From Apostichopus japonicus (lineage: Eukaryota; Echinodermata; Holothuroidea; Aspidochirotida; Stichopodidae): 64,000 bases of DNA. The stretch lies in assembly GCF_037975245.1 (NCBI RefSeq), contig NC_092566.1, positions 11,795,501-11,859,500 of the forward strand, read 5' to 3'. Shown in pieces: positions 1-10,127 of this stretch. The translations under genes and the position numbers were made by a program. Every line of letters begins with the position of its first letter. Within the stretch, counting starts at the first letter, position 1. The notes beneath the pieces were generated by a model. The model was not told where the DNA came from, made no database searches, and saw only the letters and a list, made by a program, of their open reading frames with translations.

Positions 1-1
1 A

Positions 2-157
2 TATGACAACGTTTACTATCACCCAGTGAAGCAAAAATATTTTGATACCATCGAAATTGATATAAGGGACAATACCGGTCGCAAAATACCATTTCTTCGA
101 GGCACCGTCATCGCGACACTTCACTTTCGTCTTCGCAAAGCTCCACAGTTTATTTGA
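2..157 (+). CDS. C-terminal end of a penton-like minor capsid protein (partial)
   Basis: An open frame enters from the left edge and stops at 155-157. The visible 51 residues include the stretch FDTIEIDIRDNTGRKIPF followed by a beta-rich TLHF tail. I remember this kind of ending from minor capsid proteins of Polinton/adintovirus-like elements in invertebrate genomes. It lies 21 bases upstream of the basic protein gene and on the same strand, matching a penton-core-hexon-protease order. Only the tail is present, so domain structure cannot be judged. The identification rests on a remembered motif and on the neighbours. Confidence 0.5.
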   Translation, partial: YDNVYYHPVKQKYFDTIEIDIRDNTGRKIPFLRGTVIATLHFRLRKAPQFI

Positions 158-178
158 AGATTTTCAAGAATTAACACC

Positions 179-592
179 ATGCGTCATTCAAAATTTCAGA
201 GTGATCCTCGAGACTACGAAAACCACTACCTACAACAGACAGGTCGTGGTTTACCGGTCTTTCAAGGGGCCCGAGTTCAAAAGGGACATGGTCTAGGTAA
301 TGTGTTGGGAAGTCTGTTTCGCTCAGCTATGCCTCTCTTGAAGAAAGGTGTCAAGTCATTGGGGAAAGAGGCTTTGCGTACCGGTGTCGAAATTGCAGGA
401 GATGTTCTAGACGGACGATCTATTAGAGAATCTGCCAGGAATAGAGGTGTGGCGGCCGGAAAACGAGTGGCAAAGAGGGCAGTGTCGTCGGTGGTGGGTT
501 CAGCAGGTGTTAAAAAGCGTAAACGTGCCACCTCCTCTAGCAGAATCAAGCGAGCCGGGACAGTGAAAAGATCTCGAGACATTTTCGACTAA
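179..592 (+). CDS. Small basic core/pX-like virion protein of a Polinton/adintovirus-like element
   Basis: This 137-residue protein is strongly basic. Its centre reads LFRSAMPLLKKGVKSLGKEA and its C-terminal half is full of Arg and Lys, with KKRKR near residue 113. Family knowledge: comparable short basic proteins sit next to the capsid genes of adintovirus-like elements and resemble adenovirus pX/pVI, which package DNA or link it to the capsid. The GLG sequence near residue 38 could be a maturation site for the adenain-like protease two genes downstream; this is inference. The frame is intact, starts 21 bases after the previous stop and ends 15 bases before the capsid gene, so the three genes are packed like an operon or late transcript. 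Confidence 0.6.
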   Translation: MRHSKFQSDPRDYENHYLQQTGRGLPVFQGARVQKGHGLGNVLGSLFRSAMPLLKKGVKSLGKEALRTGVEIAGDVLDGRSIRESARNRGVAAGKRVAKRAVSSVVGSAGVKKRKRATSSSRIKRAGTVKRSRDIFD

Positions 593-607
593 ACACCTTA
601 ATTCATC

Positions 608-1972
608 ATGGCTCTGCTACACGAACACTCCTGCGAATGCACCAAGTCAGAATTGGACCTTTTTCTCGTACCTCCTACGCAAACCAGTATCGAGAAAGGA
701 CAGTGGGTAGAGTATCACCCGATCGCCAATCTCACGGATAATGGACCCATCGAATTTTATGTTCCGGGCTCTTCGGAAGAATACATCGACTTAGCGCAAA
801 CCCAACTATACGTCAAAGCAAAGATTACATTGTCTGATGGTAATGATTTACCGGAAGAAGCCAAAGTCGGACCGGTCAATCTCATACTCCAGTCTTTGTT
901 TAGTCAAATCGACGTTTCTCTTAATGAACGTCTCATAACACCCTCAACACCGACATATCCGTACCGTGCCCTGTTGGAAACACTCTTGAGTTACGGCTCT
1001 GAAGCTAAGAAGAGTCAACTGACATCATCCCTCTTCTACAAGGACACGGCCGGTTATATGAATGAAGCTGACCCGAAGGCAGAGAGTAGTTCCGCCAATC
1101 TCGGACTTAAGAAGCGAACCACATTTACGACACAGAGTAAGACGGTCGATATGATTGGACCTATTCACAGCGACATATTTTTTCAAGAGAAATATCTCTT
1201 GAATGGAGTAAACTTGAAGTTAAAACGCATCAGGAGTAAAGATCAATTTTGTCTCATGTCTGTCGAAAACGGAAAACAATACAAAGTCGTTATCAAAGAC
1301 GCATCGTTATTTGTACGAAAAGTGAAACTGAATCCATCTGTAGCCCTTGGACATGCGCGAGCCCTCGAGAAAGCCACCGCTAAATATCCCATTCAACGCG
1401 TTGTTACCAAAATGTTCTCTATTCCTACCGGTAACATGTCATTCATTCAGGATCATATTTTCCTTGGTCAACTTCCAAAGAAAGTGATCGTGGGATGTGT
1501 GCGTAATACGGCTTTCAACGGTTCGTATACGCTTAACCCGTTTAACTTTGAACACTTTGGGCTCGACTTTCTAGCGCTGTATATGGATGGAGAGCAGGTC
1601 CCTTACAAGCCTTTGAAACCAAATTACAGTGCAGATGGTGGAGCTAATTACATCAGAGCCTATCACACATTATTTTCCGGAACCGATAAAGCACAGCACG
1701 ATGCAGGCAATGCCATCAGTCGAGACGATTATCTAAACGGTTACACGTTGTATGCGTTTGATCTGACACCGGACCTGTCTACGGGCGGACATTTCAACTT
1801 GGTCAAACAAGGCAATCTTCGAATGGAACTTCATTTCGCACAACCTCAGGACACCACTGTTAACGTGTTCGTCTATGCCGAACTGGATAACATCGTGGAA
1901 ATAGACAAAGCTCGTAACGTCGTATTTGACTACGCTACAGTATGGATACGCATCAAATCAGCCACATTTTAA
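608..1972 (+). CDS. Probable major capsid (hexon-like) protein of a Polinton/adintovirus-like element
   Basis: This is an intact 454-residue frame. It begins MALLHEHSCECTKSELDLF and ends in a beta-rich domain (LRMELHFAQPQDTTVNVFVY). It resembles the family often annotated in invertebrates as uncharacterized protein F54H12.2-like, whose C. elegans namesake neighbours a transposon-derived integrase. I infer a double jelly-roll major capsid protein from the long beta-rich sequence, the gene order and the neighbouring protease. It is shorter than the Polinton capsid proteins I remember (about 600 residues or more), so a different capsid role is possible. The first ATG after the upstream stop fits the whole frame. 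The 3' end overlaps the protease gene by 31 bases in another frame. An undamaged frame this long suggests a recent insertion or selection. Confidence 0.65.
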   Translation: MALLHEHSCECTKSELDLFLVPPTQTSIEKGQWVEYHPIANLTDNGPIEFYVPGSSEEYIDLAQTQLYVKAKITLSDGNDLPEEAKVGPVNLILQSLFSQIDVSLNERLITPSTPTYPYRALLETLLSYGSEAKKSQLTSSLFYKDTAGYMNEADPKAESSSANLGLKKRTTFTTQSKTVDMIGPIHSDIFFQEKYLLNGVNLKLKRIRSKDQFCLMSVENGKQYKVVIKDASLFVRKVKLNPSVALGHARALEKATAKYPIQRVVTKMFSIPTGNMSFIQDHIFLGQLPKKVIVGCVRNTAFNGSYTLNPFNFEHFGLDFLALYMDGEQVPYKPLKPNYSADGGANYIRAYHTLFSGTDKAQHDAGNAISRDDYLNGYTLYAFDLTPDLSTGGHFNLVKQGNLRMELHFAQPQDTTVNVFVYAELDNIVEIDKARNVVFDYATVWIRIKSATF

Positions 1973-2462
1973 GTACGGATCCGTTTTGTAAAACGTTCTT
2001 TCAAGGGGTCATGCCGTCAGACTTTCTTCAAACTTTTAAACCTCGTTTTCCGTGTGCCGTGGTTGTCAATTTAGATTCTAGTGACAAGCCTGGATCGCAT
2101 TGGATAGCCCTCTTCATTTCGCAGAAGCAAGAAAGGGAGATGTTTGATTCTTTTGGTCTACCACCCTCGATATACCCAGACTTGGCGCATTTTTGGATCG
2201 AAATTGCATATCGCTTCATTTCAATTGTCAACGTCTACAGAGCTTTACATCAACCGTTTGTGGGCAGTATACCATTTTCTATCTTCTACATCGCAGCCGA
2301 GGTTACGAGTTAGGCGAGATCGTGTCTTGGTTTTCTCCTAAGCAGGATGGCAACGATGAACATGTACATAACTTTATCGCAACCCACTTTTCATGTGTGA
2401 AAGAACCTATCCGAGATCTTTCCATCATCAATCAGAGAGCTGTCTCTGGAGTCTATCACTGA
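1942..2462 (+). pseudogene. Adenain-like cysteine protease, split by a frameshift
   Basis: The first frame (1942-2313) carries GSHWIALF, with the likely catalytic His, and MFDSFG, with the likely acidic residue, as in adenovirus protease/Ulp1-fold enzymes. The expected Cys motif is absent from that frame. It appears in another frame as TVCGQYTIFYLLH, with the Cys codon at 2259-2261, and that frame runs to a stop at 2460-2462. One frameshift in roughly 2190-2235 therefore separates the catalytic residues. Family role: such proteases cut virion precursor proteins during assembly. The gene begins inside the 3' end of the capsid gene. The break may be real decay or an assembly error. Confidence 0.7.
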
Positions 2463-2769
2463 TTATTCAGAGATATTTTCAGGGGTTGGTTTGAAGGGGT
2501 GGGTGGTTTACGTAGGATGAGGGAGGGGGATGCAAGCGGGTCGAGTGGATAGGCGAGTATCATGGAAGATTAGGTTTGGTAGTTATTGTTTTGTTTTATA
2601 ATTTGCTATGTTTGCTTGCTGTGCCATGCTCTTTTTTTTTCTTTTTTTCTGTTTCTCACAATAAAAAATGAAAGGCCAAAAAAAGATTATCGCATTTGTC
2701 TTCTTTCTATATCATTTTACATAAAAAAAATAACATACACACACAAATAACAACAAAGCAAATATTATG
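2463..2769. other. Spacer between convergent gene sets of the virus-like element
   Basis: This T-rich, A-rich spacer has no coding signal. It separates the plus-strand capsid cluster from the minus-strand PC4 and Cys/His genes, whose 3' ends meet here. Confidence 0.6.
2660..2665 (+). terminator. AATAAA polyadenylation signal for the capsid cluster
   Basis: AATAAA lies about 200 bases after the protease stop in a T-rich spacer and is the first good signal on the plus strand. The position suits a shared 3' end for the capsid transcript; this is inferred from position only. Confidence 0.4.
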
Positions 2770-3306
2770 TTAAACTGCAACATTATATTTTATTAATACA
2801 CTGACAATTGAAAGCTCGTAAGTTAATTCAAATGTTTCTGGAAATGTGATCTGCTCCATCCAATCATAGATCAGTTTGTTTTCAATAGTCCAACGAAGGT
2901 TTTCATCCAGTGTAGATTTTTCCATAGCCTCTCTTGACAGTTTTGGGGATTGGGTCCAAGCTCGACGAAGATCTTCTACCATTTCAGTGATGATGTGTAC
3001 GGGAGTATCCTCCAAATAGATCCGAGAGGCACCAACAATCCACGACGTCTTAATCAAATGATTAAAGTCTCTAATATAACCGGAATTTAAGTTCTCAATC
3101 CAACCATAATTCAGGCAAGCGTGATCTCGTTGTGCGGGGTATCCTTCTTCGCAACCTTCACAGGTCTTTCTAAGCCACTGATATATGACTGAATCTAACA
3201 TGGCAGCGAACACAAACTCTACGATGTTATTTTGAATATTGATAACAGCGATCTCGTCTGAGAAGTAAAGAGGAGAGAGGTGGTATAAGTTCACAGCAAA
3301 CTCAAG

Positions 3307-3312
<6 letters not shown>
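2770..3312 (-). CDS. Unrecognised Cys/His-motif protein of the virus-like element, N-terminus disrupted
   Basis: About 175 non-repetitive residues precede the stop at 2770. The striking part is [17 protein letters not shown], a C-x2-C-x9-H-x-C pattern that could bind zinc. I recall similar C-x2-C...HPSQ...H-x-CL motifs in uncharacterised proteins of invertebrate virus-like elements, but cannot name a family. The C-terminal part is helical and acidic. The frame runs upstream straight into a (TA)n tract (3309-3463) that translates as a Tyr-Ile repeat, so the true start is unknown or lost. It lies just downstream of the PC4 gene on the same strand. Function unknown. Confidence 0.5.
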
Positions 3313-3370
<58 letters not shown>

Positions 3371-3382
3371 CATATATATATA

Positions 3383-3463
<81 letters not shown>
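3309..3463. repeat. (TA)n microsatellite between two minus-strand element genes
   Basis: This is nearly pure TA with a few interruptions such as TACATACA. It sits where the N-terminal codons of the Cys/His protein should begin and contributes only artificial Tyr-Ile coding. Confidence 0.95.
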
Positions 3464-3464
<1 letters not shown>

Positions 3465-3485
3465 CGTCATATGTGCTGTCACTTG

Positions 3486-4210
3486 CTAGCCACATTTACT
3501 TCGTTCAATTTCTTGTTTCACTCTATCTACAGCGTCATTGATAGCCTCAATTTGCTCGTAAAGTTTGTTCCATTCTGGAACTCTCAGATTAAGACCTCTC
3601 TTGCCCGCTATCACTGGTATCTGTTGGTCGTCATAGTGATAGTATATTCTCTGATACACACATACACGATACTTTTAAAACGTTGGATCACAAGAAAAAA
3701 CTGCCCTCCAAGATGATATTTTCTTTTCATGCTAACGTCGACGTTACTGTTCACATGGATATCAATTTCGGCGTGAATGACGTGTTTCTTAGCATAAAGT
3801 TTTTCCAAGTGACAGGCACGTAGATTTATTCCCCTTTTCCCTGGTAAAAACATATCTTTCGCTCCATTCTTTGTAAAATATTCTCGTATGTTAACAAAAG
3901 CTATATTACGGAAAGTCTTAGCGACAACATGTCGCTTACCTCCCAATGAAAACCTGGTGACCGATTCCTTTTCAAGTTTTTGTTCTGGAAGTTTATCCAA
4001 AGGGGGTAGGTTGAGTTTCAGTTCGGTAGGGCGTCGAATCTTCTCGGGTGAGAACATCACCCCGTCCTGGTTAATATTCGGCAAGTGCCATTCAGGTTGT
4101 ACTTCTTCATTCTCCTCGATTATATCAAGCTCACTGGTATTCAACTGCGTCTTTACCACGGGTGGCAAATAAAATTTTGGAGGGTCAGTATTCATGTTGT
4201 CAGGTTGCAT
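3486..4210 (-). pseudogene. Protein with two tandem PC4 domains, frameshifted in the second domain
   Basis: The intact upstream frame (4210 to 3611) has a Pro-rich, acidic N-terminus of about 80 residues. The first PC4-type domain follows at about 87-140, with the hallmarks NIREYF and LPGKRGINL. A second domain begins near residue 166 (FFLVIQRF, VCIREY). Its remaining half, with IAGKRGLNLRVPEWNKLYEQ, is in another frame and ends at the stop at 3486-3488. The break lies near 3630-3650, just after the second IREY. Family knowledge: PC4/Sub1 domains bind single-stranded DNA as dimers and act as transcription cofactors. A tandem pair could make the dimer within one chain; a role in element transcription or replication is inferred. 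Confidence 0.7.
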
Positions 4211-5152
4211 GATGGTCCAGTAAGTTCAGGTCCTGTTGGAAGTTAGAAAATTATCGCAACGTGAAAGTCGACTGGCAGCTTCTTTGACTAAGTTCGAAAT
4301 GAATAATGTGTGTTGAAACCTGCTGCTTTTAAACACGATATTTCCGACTGTTTGTTGTGGCAACCTTCATAGAGCTTTGTCTAACACGTTGTTTGTCCTT
4401 CATCACCCCAAGAAAATACACCTAAACACATTCTTTCTCCTATAGACCCCCTCGGTTTGTTATCGCAACAACGAAAAAAAAACCCATTTATTGTCTGCAT
4501 TTTCCTAAAATAGCTAATCCCCTCGACAAGGCCAGAGAAACAAAGGTCTGTCTGCTTTGGACCAGGTGTTTGTCGGTTGTCTTCACAACCACCAAAACAT
4601 TTATTGTTTCAATTGATATGCTAATCTTTACCAAAGGTGAAGCCTTAACAACTAACCTGTCTCTGTGTTCATCGGTTGCTTCTTCTCTGGCCTTAATCTG
4701 TCGTTATCTATCAAGGACATAGTTAACAGTGCCCTCACTCCTTTTCCAAACTATTTACTTTATCTGATGTCATATCCGAATCGGTAACACGTGCGCACGC
4801 GCACGCGCACTCACACGAAACAGAAGAACGATAAGGAACGGTCTCTGTCAGTTACACCAGGGAGCTGCTACTCTAACCGTATGGGGTGTTCGTGAATCGT
4901 AAATATAAAAAAATAGCTTGTTCATAGGCGAGCCGCGAAGGGATATCTTGTAGTCAATTGTGAGCCGCCACATCTTAACTCGTTTTTTATTTTTAAATCT
5001 TATCCACGAACAAACCACATCCGGTGTGCCCTAATCTCCTCCAGACTCAGACATGCAACAATGAATAGTCTGCACCCAAACAAACATCAACTCGATGGAT
5101 GTCAAATCTAATTACGTCATCCCTTTTGGCAATCTGTATATGATCCCTATCG
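4211..5152. other. Spacer beyond the virus-like element genes
   Basis: No coding frame is convincing. A short GCGCAC/CA run is at about 4792-4815. This stretch could contain the element's right boundary, but no terminal inverted repeat can be tested because the other end lies outside the window. Confidence 0.5.
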
Positions 5153-5196
5153 TCATCCCTTATGGTCATCTTTATAAAGATGACCATAAGGGATGA
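5153..5196. repeat. 44-bp perfect palindrome
   Basis: Two 22-base arms meet with no spacer at 5174/5175; each arm begins TCATCCCTTATGG. Related CGTCATCCC words recur at about 5115, 5151, 5201 and 5225. It can form a long hairpin or cruciform. Confidence 0.95.
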
Positions 5197-7260
5197 TCAC
5201 GACGTCATCCCATCATAACAAATGACGTCATACCCATTAAAACAAAGGGATCACGACATTATAGTACTACTGCTATTCACAAGTAGCCGTGACACACATA
5301 CAAACACACGCACATACATTGTAATTTAATTTGAACAATAAATATTGATTTCATCAAGAAACACCCACACATAGCCTATTATTATGTGTTAGCGATGGAC
5401 AAAACCAGCCTACACCGATTTTGACTAATATATAAATTTGCCAAGTTGTTTTTCTGTTTGGCTCCATGATGCTGTTGCTATTGGTAATGCACTGTCAATA
5501 ACAAACGGGATTGGCTAATATGCCACCAACCCATGAGGTAGATTAGTGATAATTCATTGTTAGTTGAGCAGACTGACCATACAACACAGTATTTATGTAA
5601 TAATGTTAAAGCCTGTCCTCTCATAAATATTCAGAGATGTGTTGGTCATTGACAATGTAAAACCATATAAAAGAAGAACTTTGAACTTTCAGTTATTGAG
5701 ATAAATGTCATATGTGACCACAGTAAAGATGTTAATTTACATCTTGAAAATAGGGAATATCTAGTCCATACATAAGGGCAATATATCATAGATTTCTGGA
5801 ATGATTATTATATACAAACCTGTATCAAAGCCTTTAAACCTAACTATGATCCCCTACCTGAAAGAAGTTAGACTTACGATTACGGTTGTACCAGTTGTGG
5901 TTGACAGAGCCATTTTTCGCAAGTACTTGTCATTTCGGGGGTGACACGTTTGAAATAGTAACTTTGTCACCGGTCTTTGCAGGAGAATGACTGACTTTGT
6001 TCTAGAGGGCGACCGAATATGTCGTCTCGTCCTCCTTTATAATGATGTTTCTGACTTCTTGTGCTGCTTGGCCCACGTGAGTTGCTTCATCCTGAAAATG
6101 AAATGTAAAAGTTTATCATTCTATGTTTCTGAGAAAAGGTAAGTAGCTTTTTTTTATTACTCATAATGGCTGCTGGGAATAAAAGCTGAATTAAACATAC
6201 AACATTGAAACATAGCTTCTGTAGGAAAAGAATCATTTGGAGTGATCATAAAATGGCTGATATAGTCCATAGACATGACACTGGACTGCAAATTTGTGAT
6301 GACGATGCACTAGTGTGGCAAAATCTAAACACTGTTTCATAAAAGCTAATGAGAAGAAGCAATTTAAGTGATTTCATAACACGGCTTATATATATTGAAC
6401 TTGATATTCCTCAATGTACAATTGCAACTGCCATAGTACTTGTACTATGTGACAAACCCTCCACAATGTACCATGTAATGTTTTATTTGCAGTGTTAGTA
6501 GTAATTGGGGGAGGAACAATATTTTATACTTTTGATGGGAATTATGGGGCCATTGTTATAAACCACCTTATTCTACAATACATTCAAAGCAATTCACTGT
6601 AGCTATTGACTGGCTTCATGATCATCCTAAAAAATGTTGACAATGGCTTAATTGTCTCTCTCAATAATAAGCATGACTCGGAGAGTCGGACCTTTTTCGT
6701 GATTCCTATATTATAGACGGTAGTTGGTGCTATCCCATATTTTAGCCTAAGGTGTAAAATCGAAATGAACATACCTTTCTTGCAAATTCTGTACTGTGTC
6801 TTCAAATTGATCTTCAACTTCAATCTTCCCTGATATTCTTCCACTCTTCAAAGTTTTGTGGTACTGGTGTGGTACTGGTACTAGTACTCATGCAGAATTC
6901 TGCTACTAGCTGCTGTTACTAGTGTTAGTGCAACAGCATGAAAGGACATCATTGTTTTGTCTGAACAATGTTCTTCAAGGTTGCCCAAATTTTACAAAAT
7001 CTTGTAAAAAAATTCAATAGTAGAAAAACTACACTTGGAACTACCTAATCCTCTGACTACCGAACAAACAAGGTCATAATGCCTACTCTTATCAGTCCAC
7101 ACAAGTAAACAACCCAGGAAGGCCTACTGCTATTTCTATTCAGGAGACAAGTGTCATTCTTGATTTATCACTCAACTATTAGCACCTAATAAAATTAACA
7201 CAGGAATGGTATAGCTAGGCGAGCTACTGCCAACTTTCTGGAATCTATGTTTACATCAAT
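5197..7260. other. Spacer with no identified gene
   Basis: It is AT-rich with only short frames. Two exon-like segments with reasonable splice signals are listed separately. Nothing else was recognised. Confidence 0.4.
5878..6091 (-). other. Exon-like segment, probably non-coding
   Basis: On the minus strand a good acceptor (TTTCATTTTCAG) precedes 6091 and a strong donor (ATC|GTAAGT) follows 5878. All three frames have stops inside the 214 bases, so it would be UTR, lncRNA or decayed. A second donor, AAAG|GTATGT at 6775, ends a possible upstream exon, but that segment lacks a clear acceptor. Expression data would be needed. Confidence 0.25.
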
Positions 7261-7311
7261 TTATGAGAACTTGTAGAAGTTTAGAGTTTGAAGTTTAAAT
7301 CTGTTCTGAAA

Positions 7312-7424
<113 letters not shown>

Positions 7425-7623
7425 AATCAATAAAGAATAACACACCAGAAAAATTCCACTTCACGACCGGTTTCGTCCTTTTTGGGACTCATCAGGCGAA
7501 GGTAGGAATCGAACCCCGGATCTTCGTGTCACGAACCTGAGCCCGTACCCATGGGCGTCAATCCAGGGGGGGGGGCGGGGGGACACGCCCCCACATTTCG
7601 ATGGGTGGGGAAAACAATATCAA

Positions 7624-8120
7624 ATGTCCCCCCACATATTTGGAAAAAGAGTAGTGTCTATTTGGTTAGGGCTTAACACATCTCAGGATTCATATCATCG
7701 AATATCACTCAATGTTGCTGAATGGAGAATTCCACCAGATCTCGTGAGTTGGTACCCTGAGCTCTCCGACAATCTTAAGCTTAGTCTGTCTTTCTTTCGA
7801 GGCCAGTTCCAGTTGAAGGTTATAGATAAATATTCAAGTCGATGAATCCAGCGGTACGGGCTATGTTTGGTGAAGTCGAAGCTCTCTTGCGGTTGCTCCT
7901 CGTCTCCTCCGCCAGTTCGACGGAAGCCGAGAGATCTTTTAGTGCTTTGAGGCGTTTGAAGACATGGCTACGAAGCACCATGACTCAACAGAGGCTAAAC
8001 CATGTGATGGTGTGCCATATTCACCGCGATCGTCTAGCCCAGTTGAAGTCTGAGGAGTTAGCAGAGAAGTTCGTTGGTTCCTTGGATTACAGACGCCGCA
8101 TCTTCAGGCGATTCCAGTAG
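7624..8120 (+). pseudogene. hAT transposase C-terminal (hATC dimerisation) region, broken
   Basis: The first part reads SYHRISLNVAEWRIPPDL. After a frame change near 7840 comes the hATC core, SSASSTEAERSFSALRRLKT, followed by WLRSTMTQQRLNHV. This matches the C-terminal dimerisation domain of hAT transposases of the zinc finger MYM-type 1-like group. The N-terminal zinc finger and the catalytic DDE core are missing. The stop at 8118-8120 is followed by the element's long non-coding tail. Confidence 0.8.
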
Positions 8121-8345
8121 AAAACTAGTGCGCTCAGTCAATATCATAATAGATAGCACTTCATAGCTAGAGCCAAAGCTTGTACATAGTTGTTGTTTAG
8201 TTGTAGATGGTGTTTCAAAGACGGCGCCCGTTCCCTAATATTGGGGAAATGAAATAGGGAGCATATTTCATGGCAGCGCATCCCATTTTACCTTGTTGTT
8301 GAGTGATACCGGAGTGTACTCCACAGTGAGAACACTGGGTACACG

Positions 8346-9281
8346 CAGGGACGTCGCTAGAGGGGGTGTGGGGGTGTCTCACCCCCAAACTTGGTAAAAC
8401 TGACGATAGTTGGCAAATTGGAGTGCGACAGTCGGAATTTCCGACTGTCGCACTCTAGTTTATATAGGCCTATTCATTTATTCCTGTGATTGTGCATGAC
8501 TTAAAAATTGAAATTGAAAAATGTCGGTCAAAATTGACCTTTAATCTGTCATATTTACCACGTTTTCCTTGCCACTTTGAGAAATTGTATCTCGCGATTC
8601 TTATACTCCACCGTACAAAACTTCGTATGATTTTGAATACTCCAAAAAAAGAATGCCTAGTAGAACTACCGTCATAGGCGTAGGAGCCCAATTTGATTTG
8701 GGGGGGGGGGGGGGGATAACGACTTGCCCGAAAGATATAACCCAAATTTTTCGCGCGCTCCGCGCACGTCCCACATGTTAATGTGCATATTATATAGACA
8801 TGCATCGGTTTTACATCGCATGCAAATAACACACAATAATTTTCCGTCTTATTACCCTTCCATGCATTTTGTTAGAATTATTGGGGAAGTCGTTACAATA
8901 TTAATGGTAATATTTATAGTAGTTTAACCACTGAAAAACACATTGCAAATAATCTTTCTTTCGGTAGGTGCCCGAAAAGTTATCAGCATATTGCACGAAT
9001 TTTCACAAAAATATTTGGTTGTGTGTGGGGGGGGGGGCTAATAAGTTTATGAAATGAGTGCCAGTGGGTACAAATGTATCGAAAAAAAGTTCAGAACAAA
9101 AGTGCAGTCGCGAAAGATTGGGTGTCTGACTGACACTGACCGTATCGTTGACGAGTAGCGCGAGGGTGGGGGTACAAAGCAGCAGTCGGAATTTTCTGGC
9201 TTTAAAACCCATCTAGTTGGATTTTCAGCCACTACCCCCCTCCCCCCCCCCCCCCATCTTCAGGTCTTAGCTACGTCCCTT
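8346..9281. mobile_element. Nested hAT-type non-autonomous element (layer 2a)
   Basis: The ends are inverted copies: the left begins CAGGGACGTCGCTAG and the right ends TAGCTACGTCCCTT. The flanks are GGTACACG on the left and GGTACAAG on the right, an 8-bp target duplication with one change. In the second copy (56151-56973) the right flank is exactly GGTACACG, confirming the boundary. No transposase is inside. It contains a module (about 8676-8975) that recurs at other loci in this window. Confidence 0.75.
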
Positions 9282-10127
9282 GGTACAAGGTGGTTACATA
9301 GTACGCTCCGACCAGAATTCACCCGATTACCAGATGCAGATCCACCAAGCAACCGAGGTAACTTGCGTGAGGACTCCAACGAACAACCACTGATTATTTT
9401 GATGCCTTCATCACTTTAGCCACCACTCACATGGGACCTATTCTAAGTCTGACGATATATGCGCATGTGTGAGGTCCTGAAAACATAATTAAAGTGGTTT
9501 GTCTTGCCATCCTTGTTTCAAATTTCATAGAAATGTATTCTTGTAGACCTAGCAAAATATTTAAACTAACACAGTCCCATTGGAAGTGTGTCACGGGTGG
9601 CATTAAAAGTCATTGGTGGTTTAACATGCTGGCGTATGACGACTTTTGGGCAAATTTGCGCTAAGCTCGCTATACGAACTAGGATCTGGGCTGTGCCTAA
9701 TTAGTTAGTTATTTAAATTATTAATAATGCCTTATGAGGAAATGCACCATTTTGTGGTATGACTCCCAGGACGGCAAGTCGAGAAACTCACATGCAGCAG
9801 CGGCGGATAGCTTCTTTCGCCTATATGTCCGGGGACATTTTGGGACATCATTCCTATAGGCGAGGGGTGGGCAACCTGCGGGCCACATGCGGCCCGCCAG
9901 TGATTTTTTTGCGGCCCGTGAGATGTCTCAAGAAAAAAAAGAAAAAAATCAATGTAATTTACATCATCACCAAAAACGAACTAGCTGCTTAGAATGTATC
10001 TGCACTAATGATGCTGTCAGGTAGGTCTATTATCACCTTTAATTATCAATTGCACTATATTGACATTGTGTTTTTGTGAATACAGATTAGTACACACACC
10101 TATTGCTTGAACGTCCTCGGAAGCAAC

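Noticed and set aside
6584-6844. Minus-strand frame with KYGIAPTTVYNI, like a Tigger/CENP-B helix-turn-helix
   Set aside because: The resemblance covers about a dozen residues only; nothing else of a pogo-type transposase is seen on either side.
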